This document shows, piece by piece, positions 43,880 to 56,756 of a DNA stretch of 64,000 nucleotides. Position 1 is the first letter of the stretch; each line of letters starts with the position of its first letter. Position numbers and translations under genes: made by a program. The DNA lies in contig OZ020514.1 of NCBI GenBank assembly GCA_963971425.1, positions 19,875,406-19,939,405 on the forward strand, given 5' to 3'. Source of the stretch: Bryoerythrophyllum caledonicum. Its lineage: Eukaryota > Streptophyta > Bryopsida > Pottiales > Pottiaceae. The notes under the pieces are model-generated. The model searched no databases and was not told the DNA's origin. It saw only the letters and a program-made list of their open reading frames with translations.

Positions 43880-46300
43880 GTTGTAAATTCTTGCTTCATC
43901 TATGCCTAAACTTCATATTCCTCATAGAATTGATGACAACGTAACCCACTATTCCAATTAAGAGGTTTCTCCTATTCTCAATAGTTTAGGAATTTCTTTG
44001 GAACTTGATGTAACGGGAGGTTTCATCGATTGAACTTGTGCCCCGGTGGCCTAATATCTCGTAAACCCATAATTTCATTGAACCTTGTACTAATAGGAGA
44101 ACAATACATCAGACATACAGATTGTCTCATGGAACTTCCAAACATGCACGTGATAAGAAAGTTATGGCCTCATTGGCCTACTATCTGTATTCCTTTGGAC
44201 CAAACTGTCCTCGGCATAAGCTGCATATGTCATTGACAAATGTTGGTTTAGGATCGCATGTATGGATTATAGTTCTCTCAGATTCGACAAATGTGACAAG
44301 AAGAAATTGAAGGGCACCCATTGTTCTTCCACTTCCAAAGCCTAGTCAAGGCCATAGCCCATTCCGTTGTCTTTGGAAAAGTAAGCGCAATCCATCATCT
44401 CCGCCACATCGCCCCAAATAGTTATCTTTACAGGATCACGCCCAACTTCTCTTACTATACTCTTGAATCTCTTCAATGAGGCTTCCACAAGTTTGCACAA
44501 TGCTTTTGATTTGGCAGCATATTTTTAAAGATTATATGTTGCTTTCGAGACCATTGTTTCTCTATCCTAAAGGCGATGAACCCAACCCAACCAAGGCATT
44601 GTGTTCTCATGGCATGGTGTGTAATCCACCGTTGTCAATGTCCTCCGCAATGACTTTAGTTCTGCTTGTGCCTCATTTCTCTCCTTATTTGGCACTTCCA
44701 ACTTTTGTAACACCATTTCCATATCCTCCCCCTGGCCACTATTACTTGCTCTTTTCATTCCTTTTTCGGTTGTACGAGGCTGCAACCAATCACTACTGCC
44801 ACCCCAACACAAGAAGGTTGAGAGGGACCTTTCCCAATCCTCGACATGTTATCCGCTTCATCATTTTGTGAATACTTGGAAAGAAAAAGACTATCCGATG
44901 TATAAGTGGAAATCTCAACCGCTACCACATCCACCTCACATACCTCCACATCCGTTGTTTTCATCCTTGTACCTTGGATTTTTGTGTGACGTTTAGATTC
45001 CATGCATATCTCCTTCCTCTTATACTTCTGCAATTTCTTCTCAAATTCACTAGTAAAGGCAGTCTGTTTCCTCACCTAAGCTTACAACTCCATCACGATT
45101 TATATAATCTCAGCCTTTTCTTCTAGCAACGGCTTTATAGTTGAAGGCATCTTATCAAAATCAAGCGCGGCTTGTAACATATGCTAAGACTTTAGCCATT
45201 TCCACAAAATTTGGAGCCATAGCTGAGAAGATCGTTGCCCCACGCATCTAAGTAACTACAACTCTCAGTACTTCAATTATATTCTTTAAAATCCCATCAA
45301 CCCTTGGTCTCACTCCCTCTACATTTGCTCCGACATCACCCTCTTCTTCTACCTTTGCAAATGCTTTAGTCCACTCCATATTGAATTTGAGCAACGTCTT
45401 CAACTCATCCTTGTTAAGCATGGTTCAAAGCATTTCTACGATGGAAGGTATAGTATTCTCCCCCGTCATGGAGTTAATGAGGTGTGATGTTAATCTTGTT
45501 GGAATTGCAATACTTGGCCCAACATTAATTGTCTCCTCACTGATAGTATCTAGCATTTGAACTTTTGCAATTGAAGGTTTCACAGACTCTATAGTCTTAA
45601 CTTCTAGTTGAGGAGTAACAATGTCTTCTCCTCGACCCAATCTAATATCCTGAACACCTATTTCCATAGGATCTTTGCATGTCTTCTCGTCCACGTACGA
45701 TGTTGAAGAAATTATTGACAATATGTTGGCCACACATTCTCTAATTTTTCTTGGGACTCCGGATCTACCGTCACATCATCCAAACGCTCCTTTAAATATT
45801 GAATGCCATCCAGAAGCTCTTTTAAACATTAAATGCCATTGTGCACTGTTTGTGCGTTGGCAGGTACGTCATGTATCATAAACTTTGGATGCGGTAAACT
45901 ACCCCATGAGTTCTGTTCTTGAGCTGTTCCAAAATGATTAAAGTGGCAATTGATTCTTCAGTATATAAATCAAGAATATGCTTCTTTGTCCTGGCAATCT
46001 TAAGTGGAATGTGTGCAGTAGTTGGGAACGTGGTCCAATCCACCTTCTATCTTAATATCAGCTTGGTATAAACCATTGATACCAAGGTGTAATTAAACAA
46101 CCCCTTACTTCTTGGAAAATCTCCAAAGCGTGAAAAGCTCCTTTCTATTAAATCCTCTTCTTTAAGCCTACGTTTCTATCCAAGCCTAGGTCTTTGTGCG
46201 CCGTCACCTCTTCCGCCGACATCGTAGCTATTGTATTCAAGAATACACACACAAGATTTGCCTCGTTTTACATGAACTCCGCAATTTAAAAAACACTAAA
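43880..46300 (-). pseudogene. Decayed minus-strand coding DNA
   Basis: Several stop-free pieces have protein-like composition: CKLVEASLKRFKSIVREVG and ITIWGDVAEMMDCAYFSKD (44520-44345), a heptad-like segment MVLQKLEVPNKERNEAQAE (about 44710), and FKELLDGIQYLKERLDDVT near 45800. Frames change often. These may be upstream exons of the paralog at 42160-43240 or an unrelated gene; no domain was recognised. Nothing recognisable lies in 43250-43870. Confidence 0.35.
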
Positions 46301-49300
46301 GGCGTCTAACGTGTATCACAATTGGATCCCCACCACTTCACCAAGTAGGCGCAGCAAGTACAAGGGCAATTGCAACACATCCAACTTGGATAGGAAAGAG
46401 TGGAAGTAAAGGGAGAAAGCGTAGCGGTCGGCTCCTCTAGGAGAAGGACGACTAGACCTAGATCCGCGGCCGTCCGAAGCGGCGGTCGGCCAGTGGCGCG
46501 CGGTCGGCACAGCTCGTTTGGAAGGCTCGATCGTTCGTTGGTTCAGGTGGAGGGCCAACCCTAAACCGCTCGTCCAACCTAAAGAACCATTTTCTCTACT
46601 TAGAACGACACTGTAATCTTTTGAAATTTGCCAATTCACACTTTATTTTTTGTGAATTTAATATGTTTTAGACTCATAATCCGAATGGTCAATAAGAAGG
46701 GTTACACCACATATTGTTGTAAGAAAATTAAAAGTAAAATATACAAATATATCTAGGTTTTATGTAGAAAAGAACAAGTTTTTTTTGTACCTTGCACGAC
46801 AATGAGTGACAATGTATGAAAATGTTTGACTTAAGTTGGTATGCTATTTTTTACTACAGACAATTACTTTTTTTTTACAATATCAAGGGAAACAATATTA
46901 CTTGCGAGTATTGAAAATCTCACATTCAGTAGAGTGTCTTAGCAAAAGTTTTTGGAGGTGCTCTTAGGTGAAAGTACACTAAAGGGGGTACAAAGTGGGC
47001 AAAAATAATACACTCCATAGTATGTTTGTTTTGAAGCCCTTTGTTAAATTGTTGTTGAATACTAACCGTCCATTGATTAGGTGTGAAGAAATCATGGCCA
47101 ACAAAATATTAGGTGAACAAAAAATATCTTGAACAAAGTGCTGATTTTTGGGACTTTGTGTTGTCATAACACATGTTGCTCTGTAAGTCGCCCAACCCTT
47201 TCCCGAGATGAGAATACTGTAGACTATAGAGACTAAAAGCGTACCAAACATACTACGCAGTGTATGTGTTGAATCAAGGCACCGAAAACTAGGTTTTGAA
47301 GAAAATGATGGAAAAAAAAAGTATTTTTGAAAACAATTTATGTTTTAAGATATATTTTTGTATGCTAAAGAAGGTTCAATAAGAATTTGGAGAAAAAATC
47401 AACATCTAACCCCCATTAAAAGTATTTTTGAAAATCAGCCCATTTTTTGCTTTTACAAGCAAATTTAAGTCTCAGATCATTATTTTTCATTTGGAATGAC
47501 CAAAAAGAACATGTTGTGCATGTAATCTGAAAGTTCTCGGGAATTGTGAACTTCTGATTTGCCACAAGATGTATATTTGTTACATTTTAAAAACTGTGAC
47601 AAGTATATAATACAAACAAATATACTTCTTGACATTGAATTGTAGACCGATTCGGTGAAAATTTATTATATGTGTGATGGCATAGAAGTCAGGACTCACA
47701 CTTTATAGACCAACATCTGAAATCAAAAGCAAGTTGGGCATGTGATGCAAAAGAGCAGTTGTGACATGTTTGACAACTGTCTGTAACAATTTTTTCGTAC
47801 CACCTAAGTCGATTATCATCCTCAAGGTACTTGCTCTCTCAACTTGAAATTCAAAACCCTATAACTTTTTCATTAAATGTCGGATTTAGGAAAAAATTGT
47901 TTTCCCACTAAGGTCTTGGTAATGCCTTTCTATAGCAAAAATTTCAAAGAGGAATGTGAGCACGATAGAAAGCTGACCAAAATTTCAAAAAGCCCATTCT
48001 TGACACTTGGTCCTTTAGAGGTTAAATAAGTCTAAACTAAGATCGTACGATTAAGTTTGAAAAGTTAAAGCTTTTATTTTCCTTCACACTCATTGCACTA
48101 CAACAAGCTCTTCTGAAGTGTTCTTGGCGTAGAAATGTGTTGTTGTCTTAGGGGTTAATACAAAAAACCACAAAATGAAGATGAAATACATGCAATAATG
48201 GACAATATTGTTTGATATAGGTCATTCATGATGTCGAGTGAACTACTAATATTCCATGAAAAATCATCAATTGCCATTCTCAGAAATGTTGATTTCTATC
48301 AATGAAAGTTGTGTACATGTTGATTCTTGAAGGTGATGTTTTACAACACCGAAAAGGCAACATAAAATAAATTTGGCTTTATTCCAACTTTCTTTTTAAC
48401 ACATTAAAATTTAGCCCACTTATGCTCACTATATGTTTTTTTCAACGAAAGTGGCTCAAAATTGGACATAGTTTTTTTGTCACAATATATAGAATCTAAC
48501 AAGTCTTGAAGATGCCAGAAATGAACTTCCTCTTTTGTGAAAAATAGCACATCAACCCAAGTCAGACAATTTTACATATTGTTGGGCAAGGTAGCCATAA
48601 AGAACCATGTTCTTCTCCGCATAGAACTTAGAGATCTTCTTATTTTTTACATTATATTTTTATTACTACAAAATTAGGAGTGACCCTTCTTATTTACCGT
48701 ATGGATTTTCATCCTTAAACATACCTAGTTCTAAAAAACAAACAAAAGTTGAGCCTGCGATTTTTGAACCTCCATTCCTTCCAAAATTGTTTTGAAGGTG
48801 CTACCCCCCTTGGTCTACGTTTAGAAATTGGTGTACAACAATACAAGGACATAACATTATGATTAGCATGGTGGTAATAATCATAAATCTGGTGTAGTGC
48901 AAAAACATTAGAGCAAGGAAGTCAAATTATGTTGATCCGCCATACGCCAGGATGAAAATGAACCTTATTTTCTACATCAAACCCTGTAATCTTTCAAACT
49001 CTGCGGTAAAAGTTAATAAAATCTTTTGATGACATCAGTAAATAGGTCTTCATTAACATCCTATGGTTAATTTTGGAAAGCCAAAGTTTATTTCCCCTCC
49101 TTTCTCATGCCGAATCATGTAACAGGTAAGGCTATAAAGTATACAATCATCAAAACATCACTACCCATGCTATAAAAATCAGAAAGCTTGTGAGTGGTCA
49201 AACCATGGAAGGTACTAAAGTAGTTGTTGAAACTATTTTATTTTTTTGAAAATCAAATATAAAGTGATTACAAAAAACTCCAATGTATCTATACATATCA

Positions 49301-50249
49301 ACTTCAAGGCCATGTTATTTTAGATTTGTGGTTTAATATACAGTGATTCTCAAATAGAGTTTAAAAAATGATGATAGTTTCATCATAGCACAAGAAATGT
49401 AGGGTGATATTAAATGCATATAAATAGTTGAATTCTTATCAAATTAATGAAATATTCTATACACCACACTTAACAGACGATAGTGCTAATGCTCATTGCC
49501 ATGCATGTATATGTCCTTGCACAATTATCTACCAACCAAGATTTCCTCGTTTCCATTTCTTTAAGAACCTATTCACAAACCAAAACAAACACAAAGCTCC
49601 ACAAAGTTCTATATATATGGCCTATGTCCATTTATGATTATTATATGCACCTTTAGATTAAGGAATTCTATGTTCTCATCTCTCCCAAATTTATATTTTG
49701 GGAATGCAATAGTTTCGCAACCCATCTATTTAGCATTGCGTGATAGACCTATTATGTTCCAACCACACATTTCTAATCCTTTGACTTTAGAAGTTTCCTT
49801 ATTTTTTTATCAACACCTATTAGAAAATTTAATTGACAATAGAAAAATACATATCATTCAAAAGATTAGCCCCATAGAAATTTATGACTTATGAAATTTT
49901 ATATGCGTTCTAATAAACATATACACACATATAAATATACGTATTTAATTATAATTATTGTTTTCAAATCCTCGTAATGTTTCCCTAGAGAACTGAAGTG
50001 ATGCAAGACCTTCATGTTAATCATTGTACAATGGACATACATAATTTTTTTATGTAGAAAGATGCGGAATTCCGCATGTTTCTGCATACTATGTCACTTG
50101 AGTCCCCAACTAGGCTAAAGTGATCGGAATGAGGTGCCTCAACCTTAGTAGGAATGGAATGTCTACCCGGGCGATAAACCTCCCCTCTCACATTGAAGAT
50201 CTAGATGCCATTTTGTGCTTTTGTGAATCGTGATGCCATTTTATGCCTT
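46301..50249. other. AT-rich region without genes
   Basis: A short GC-rich island (46430-46560) and long AT-rich DNA are seen. The stretch 48540-49110 is the second copy of the noncoding repeat at 15500-16110. I see no convincing coding region on either strand. Confidence 0.5.
48540..49110 (+). repeat. Noncoding interspersed repeat, copy 2
   Basis: Homologous in the same orientation to 15500-16110 (see that entry). It shows the repeat exists outside the hAT element. Confidence 0.75.
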
Positions 50250-50950
50250 CAATGTGAGAGGGAAGAACGCCCGAAAGAGCTGTAGAAGAGATTAGGGAAA
50301 GCCGAGACATTCTTGAGGGTCCGGAGGTAGCCAAGAGGGGAAGAGATGTATTGCAAATGTGTCTCAAGGGTAGTCTCTAGGGCACCAAATATCCTTGTAA
50401 ACCCGGATTTTGGTTGAGGCCGGAATCTCTTCCTACGATAGGAAAAAAGCCTGATGTGTATGTCTAGAAGGAAATCCTCTTCCAAACCATAAGGTTCACT
50501 CAGTAGAACCACCATAGTACTGACCGTAGTGTCGTTGTAGTCCGGATTTTCCTTTGCGTGACCGCATCTGGATGGCCATCCGGATGTTGTGAGAGTGTGG
50601 GTCCGGCAGGAATATTTGTCCACTGGTTAGCGGAGTAGGGAGAGTAGGTGTCTAGCCACTTTAATTTACGAGGCAGTGGGTATCTAGCCCCTTTAAGTCA
50701 CAAGACAGTGGGAAATCCGGCCACTTACACAAAACATGATCAGTGGCCTTCCGGTCAATCGTTTGAGCCGTTCGGAAGACTCTTTGAGGAGGAACATAGA
50801 TAAATAAAACTCCCTTCCGACTAATATCCGGAAGTTAGTTCCAGAAGCTATTGTAAGAACTCCGATATCTAGAAGGATCCGAATATTGAGCAAAGCAATG
50901 AGTAGAAAAGCTAACCTGTGGAGTAGTGTTTGGTACTCTAGTTTTTGATA
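50250..50950 (-). repeat. LTR-like repeat B, copy 2 (inverted)
   Basis: This is the reverse-complement homolog of 24046-24780. Its minus-strand sense order is followed by GAGGGGAGG-rich DNA that differs from copy 1. Confidence 0.7.
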
Positions 50951-51573
50951 GTTCATTCAGGAAAGGAACAATAATTCTCTATGGGAACGACATTGGTGCG
51001 ATTTACTATGGTTGTATTTAATGACAATTAAGTGCTAATTGACGACATGCAACACATACACTAACCTTGACGGAACCTTCTTTTTTACCTTGGAAGTCAC
51101 TTATAAGTAATGAGTGCTTCACTGAGATAGTTTTGGTTGTTTGAAATTAGTCGATTTTGCTAGTTTTATGTTTTTATCAATTTTATTGATTGGCCATGAT
51201 AGTCAAATCCTTAAACGATAAAAGTGTTAAGGAAAGGTTAAGGAATAATTGGATTAGGAAAAGGAAAAGGTGTTTTTAAACATCCGGTTAAAACAAGATA
51301 GGGCTACGGATTTGGAACCAGTATCTAAATCGGAACCGGAACCCGAAACCGGAAATTGGATGCGGAAACAGGAAACTGGAACCGGCTCCGTGATTTGCGG
51401 ATCTGGTTAGGTTACTATTGAATGGTTTCTGGCGGCCGTTTTTGGGACTTTGAGGGCCGTGTTGACCTCGTGTAATAGTCGGATTTTTAGGACCATGAGG
51501 AATATTTTGTGTACATAAGGAGAATGGTTGCAAGCCATTTCCATCTTTAATCTTCATCCCTTATCTTTGCAAT

Positions 51574-51895
51574 TGTTGTGCTCCCAAGTATCCTAGTAGA
51601 GGTGTGACGTCCATTGTGAATGGTTGAGTGCCTTGGTCATGCCCAAGTGTTGTTGTTAGGATAAGTAGGTTCTAAATCCGGTTTTCTTTAGAATTCCGTG
51701 AAAAAAATTACAAGTCAATTTATTCTTTAACCGTCATCTCCACCTTCGTGTGTCTCATACCTTCACATTTGTTGTGCTTCCAAGTATCCTTGTAGAGGTG
51801 TGAACCCCATTAGCAAATGGTTGAGTGCCTTGGTGATGCCCGAGTGTTGTGGTAGGAAGGGTGTGTTGAAGAATCTGGTTTCCTTTGGATTTTGA
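51574..51895 (+). repeat. Direct duplication of ~125 bp
   Basis: TTGTTGTGCT.CCAAGTATCC.TGTAGAGGTGTGA and GGTTGAGTGCCTTGGT.ATGCCC.AGTGTTGT occur at about 51574-51700 and 51769-51895 in the same order, about 195 bases apart. 50951-51573 holds only degenerate TCCGGT-rich DNA. Confidence 0.85.
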
Positions 51896-52210
51896 GAATG
51901 GATCGCAAGTCCTTTCTGCTTGTGTGTTCTTCTTGTTGTTGTTTTGCGGCGTTCCCTACAGTTGTGAGATACATGCAAGATCACTTGTTTGTAACCGGAT
52001 TCGGAACCGGAAGGAAGTTGTCGTTGTAGTAATAAAAGGGTTCAAATACTTCTTGCGTGACCGGCTCTCTGGCGGCGTCCCTACAATTGTGAGGAAGTAG
52101 ACACCACCCTCGTGCATGTGTGTGTTGTGTTTAGGAGTGGTCAAGGTGGATAGTGGAGTCTTTTGCCACTCTAATCTACGAGAGGAGAGTTTTGAACACC
52201 GTCCTTCTCC
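51850..52210 (-). repeat. LTR-like repeat A, copy 2 (inverted)
   Basis: Homologous to the plus strand at 29200-29560. ACAATTGTAGGGA/ACAACTGTAGGGA occurs twice, 130 bases apart. The flank 52211-52587 shows no gene. Confidence 0.7.
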
Positions 52211-52587
52211 CAATGTGGACGCGCCCTCCGATAGCTAATATCATGAGGTTAAACTAGAGTTTGATTACTGTTACTTGTTGAGAGGAATCCACATACATAA
52301 CAGTAACCGGAAACATGAAGAAAGTAATGGCTTTCCAATTAACCGGAAAGGATGGTTGATCGGTCTTGAATAGTATTTTTAGTAACTATTGGAAAATCAC
52401 TCAATAGTTAAGGTTCGTTCTCAGGGAGGTATTTAATTAGGTTTCTAACATAGGTGTCAACTCCAATTTTGGAATAGTCGAATTTTATATTCAATTTGGG
52501 TATTAAAATTCCACACATCACATCAATGGAGAACTGCCTCACATCTTTTCATAATTCAACCATAGGCTAACCTCCTATTGGTTTCTG

Positions 52588-53090
52588 CTAATAATCTTGA
52601 TTCAATTGGTCTTCTTGCTCATAATATTCTCCCAACATCCAGCATACAGCAGCTTCCAAATTGACTGGTTCTCGCATCTCTTCAATTGGCTCAAACTTCA
52701 ATAACCATTGATAATCTTCTTCTTGAAGCGCTGCTCCTATTGGTGTTCCACGGTTATTCTCCAACAAGATGAATATTTCTTCGCAAGCTCTTCTTTTTTC
52801 CTCTTTACTCACACTTCTTACAAGTCTCCCTAAATAGTGGGCTCTCCCATATTTCCTACTCAACAATTCCCACAATATTTCAATTAATTGCCTCTTGGTG
52901 AGCCTTATTCCAGGCATTACTTCCAATCACTCGGCATGACTTCCCCATTGGTTTTGTTCTAAAAATTCCACAACGACAATCACATAACAATCTTCTCCTA
53001 TTGGTTCACCAACCATCTCCAGAATCTCATCAATATCCAATGGTAAATTTGTCTTCACTGATTTACTCTCAATTGGTACAACTACTCAAA
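52588..53090 (-). CDS. Small ORF downstream of the Ty3 element (about 165 aa), one stop
   Basis: The frame reads VPIESKSVKTNLPLDIDEIL, EDCYVIVVVEFLEQNQWG, an in-frame TGA near 52930, then LEVMPGIRLTKRQLIEILW and ending EYYEQEDQLNQDY. It is acidic and helical, with no recognised family. It shares the CCAATTGG-rich composition of the element upstream and lies 3' of a larger accessory ORF on the same strand. No start codon was assigned. Confidence 0.4.
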
Positions 53091-53639
53091 AGTACAACAC
53101 ATTCTTCTAACAAATCAGCCCATGGGACCTGGCATCACACATGCATCCATTCTCGCAAATAAACACCATAAATCAATAACTCCAATCAGTCACAATTCTC
53201 ACATTCTCCAATTACTCAATCACATACAATAGTTAATAGCTCTTTTACTACTCCAAATATTCTTCACAATTGAACACAATCTCAAAAATTAAAAACATAA
53301 AATACTCAAGTAAACTTCTTATCGGAGGAAGGAGCTCCAGCACCCAAGCATGAAAAGCTGGGAATCCCATCAGGCAAAAATCCATTTTTACCTCTGACTA
53401 ACAGTTAAGGTGGGTCCTATGGGAAAACTGCCACCTATTGGTATCTTCTAATATGCGCTAACTACTAACTACTTGGGTATTTCCATAGTAACTACAGCCT
53501 TTTACTACTAGTTGCTACTTCCTAATTGATAAAAAGTCTAAACTAACTCAACACTTTATAAAACTAAAAATTCCTATAGAGTCTATCTACCACATAGCCT
53601 TCCTCTCAGCTGTTTGCGTCCCCGCAAACAACTACTTCT
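53091..53639. other. Noncoding stretch between accessory ORFs
   Basis: No gene is seen. A 20-bp palindrome-like TGTTTGCGTCCCCGCAAACA lies at about 53608-53628. ATTGG words continue. Confidence 0.4.
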
Positions 53640-56132
53640 TGTCAATTGTCCTTTTTTTTATTTCCTCATGTCTGAGTTCCACTCGAAGATGCCTTTTTAA
53701 TGTTGGCCGCACTTGGAGTTGATTGCTTCACACCAGCTACAACACTATTTGTGACCAACGTCAAGTGGGCATTCGCTTTCCATGATAAGGGAAGCCGCCA
53801 TGGTGGAAAAGGAGCACCCTACAACATTGCCTCTTTGTTCTTAGCCTGCCATTCCCGTACTAATTGGAACCATCCTTCACGCATCCTGCAGAAACCCCCA
53901 CTATTATCCCCGTCTAGAAAGTGGCCCATAGCCTTCAGCCGCAACCCGTTCTTGTCATCTAGCATAACCTGATGTGCACCTGGCAAAAATTGGGTGTTAC
54001 ACATAAGCTCCAACACTCGAATCTTTCTTATAGACATATAGTGAAGCTTGGTATAAATCTGCATGTCTTGCATATTCCACGCTCCCAACTTAATATCCAA
54101 TACAAGCTTGAACTTCAAACACCAATAGGCCATCATCCGACAGAAAACTGCAGCCCTGAAGCACACCGGATCTCTATGCTTGTGGTGTAATACCTAAAAT
54201 TTTGTGTACGCATCCACGCACTGCTCCGTGGTAAACATATCTCTAGGGATAATTGGCCAATTATACCAAATTGTATCCACCTTGGCTTCAGCACGGCAAT
54301 TGTAACGTTGTGGGCATCTACAAAAACGACGATCAATGTCCACCACATAGGGCGTTCCCGGTTTCCGTAGGTGATTCTCATTCTGAATCTCCACCTCAAT
54401 GTTGCCTGTAATATGATCTTGCATGTTGTAATGATCCTTGCCGATCCAATGGAGAGCCTCCCAACTTAACAGCTCCGGTTGATCCGTTTGACAAACAAAC
54501 AAATTCTTCCATCTTCCCAAAAAACACGCATCCGCATTAGTGGAGGTTGTCGACGGCTGCCATACATCCAAATCAATTGAAATGCCTATCAAGGATTCTG
54601 GTCGAACTTGGAACGCAACCTGATTCTTCAATGTAGCATCCCATGCTAAATCCCATGGGAGAAGCATATTGAAATTCTTCGCCGCCATGGCTTGCTTCAA
54701 CTTGTTACTTAACCTGTACCATTCGATAAGTGTAGAAATATTGGGATGGATGTACATCCGAATATTTCGTGCTCATTACCCGCTCTTGATTTTGTCGTAT
54801 CAACTCCAGCACCCAATCTTCTGAATAGAAAATGCCCGCCAAATAGGTGATTTCATACTTCCACGCCTCGATTGGTAATATGCTCCAATTGGTGGTGATT
54901 TCCCTTGCTACTCCATCGGAGAAGTCCTTGCAGTCGAGGTTCCTCGTTTTCTCCCCATACTCCTCATCTCGTTTTTTCCTTGCCACCTGGTTCATCTCCA
55001 ATTCGCGGTGGTAAAGGAGTACCCGCACTCCGACATCTCCAATAAACATATATGCTTGAATATAATTTTCCAACTGGAGGTCTCCTCACACTAAAATTTC
55101 CACCAACAGGTCCTCCATTGTGTATTGTTTCGCAAGACTCCAGACTTGTCAAAACTGTCTATGGCTTAGTACATCCCTATAGGTTAAACCTGCAATTAGA
55201 AAAAACTCTTGACGATCCCAGGCATACGCATGCTCCACGGTCCTTGCTGAACGGAGATACGTTGACAACGCCATTAAATCTTCAACTGTAATTACTCGAC
55301 CTATAGGCTTAATCAACGCCATTGCATCCACTTGCTAGTCCGATTGGCTTATTCCTGATTCTCCAAGGCTCTCGTCTTGCGTCGTAAAACCATCCTATCG
55401 ATTGTGTAACTCTGTAACCATCGCCTCCTTGATACAAATCACTTCTTTCAACTTACGAATCTCCCCATCCTTTTTAGCTCCTGAAATATTGACCTTTGCA
55501 AAGATTTTGCGTGATTGGGCTTGCAGTTCTTCCGCGTTTTCCATCCTTGTCCTAAACAACATCTTCTGCTTCAATTGTGCCTCTAATTGCCGCTCCAATT
55601 GTTCCTTCTTCTCCCGCAACTCTTCTTCTTGCTTCTTTTGGATCTCCAATTTGTTCTTCCAATTCCAGTCCTTCTCTTCTTGTTGTCGCTCCAACAGCTC
55701 CACCTTGACCTGCAATGCCGTCACCAATTCTTCTTGCGGTCCAGCTGCCCGCAACCGCTCCTTCGCATCTTGGTAATCTTTCTGTTGCTTACTCAATTCT
55801 GCCTCCATTTGGTGGTGCTTTGTCTTCAATTGTTTAAATTGTTCTTGATAACACACCTCCAATTGGACTTACTCCGCTTGCACTGCCAATTGACGTAGAA
55901 AAATTGGATCCATTAAGTTACCACTTGTCGTGGTTGACTGACCTGGATCAAGCTCGACCTTCACCGCAGCCGCTGTCAACAGCACCAAGTTGGATGGTGC
56001 AGACTCCACCGCTCCTTGCTCTCTCAATTTCTCCACTTCCATTTTGGATTTCTTCAATTGGCGTTCCTTCTTTTCCTGCACATCGTCCCCTCCAGAGTCG
56101 TCCGATAGGGTGATCACCTCGTTTCCGCTCAT
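53640..56132 (-). pseudogene. Large accessory ORF after Ty3 pol, with SUMO-interaction-like motif and coiled coil
   Basis: From ATG 56132 (MSGNEVITLSDDSGGDD) the frame stays open except for stops near 55867, 55393, 55333, 55147 and 55083, with a frame change near 54755, to about 53640. Total is roughly 820 codons. EVITLSDDSGGDD fits a SUMO-interacting motif (hydrophobic VITL followed by acid and serine). Residues about 95-250 are a long Gln/Glu/Lys coiled coil. The rest is a Trp-rich globular region (NWSILPIEAWKYEITYLAG, FLGRWKNLFVCQTDQPELL, GGFCRMREGWFQLVREW) that I do not recognise. Its position 3' of pol on the same strand is that of env-like or extra ORFs in plant Ty3 elements. Confidence 0.5.
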
Positions 56133-56756
56133 TACGCTCCAATCAGGTACACCTTGCTTAAAATTCCTTCAAACCCGCTTCAATTGGCGTCGAACAAAAT
56201 CTGTCTCTCGACTCATATCCTTATCAACTCTCAATTTAGCAACCCATCTCTCAAATTTTCCTTATCTCTCCTTAGTTTCCCACAAATTGGTCACTCTTAA
56301 ACGCTCAACACATTGACAATAGGTTATTCTTCTCACAGTTACTCAACTCGGCAAGACACTAACCTATTGATAGACTCACCTACTAGTCTAATCAATATAC
56401 ACCCAATCCTCCCAATTTAACGTGTTGTTCCATCACTCCCATCTTGTCCTTTTCCAATTACTCTGATTTGACCTATTACAGTTACTCCCATCCCTTTTAC
56501 TTGACTACTTTTCTTTCCCATTGGAACTGCATTTATGACCATATCTTTTCCATTCATTGGAGTATCATTTCCATCTTGTACTTTGTAATATATGTATGTT
56601 TATTTTATTATATATATATATTTTTATTTTTATTTTTTTTATTTTTTATTTTATTTTTTTTCATCATTTTTTATTCATCATTTTTTTTTCATCAAAATTT
56701 TTTTTTTTTGTAAATAAATCTCTCCTTCACAGCAATTGGAAAGCCGCCCTCGGCTT
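56133..56756. other. T-rich tract between pol and the accessory ORF
   Basis: From about 56590 to 56715 the plus strand is almost pure T with A, that is, A-rich on the element's sense strand. No LTR terminus could be identified here. Confidence 0.5.

Noticed and set aside
53608..53628. TGTTTGCGTCCCCGCAAACA as an element terminus
   Set aside because: It is a short palindrome without a partner or target duplication; kept only as a note in the spacer.
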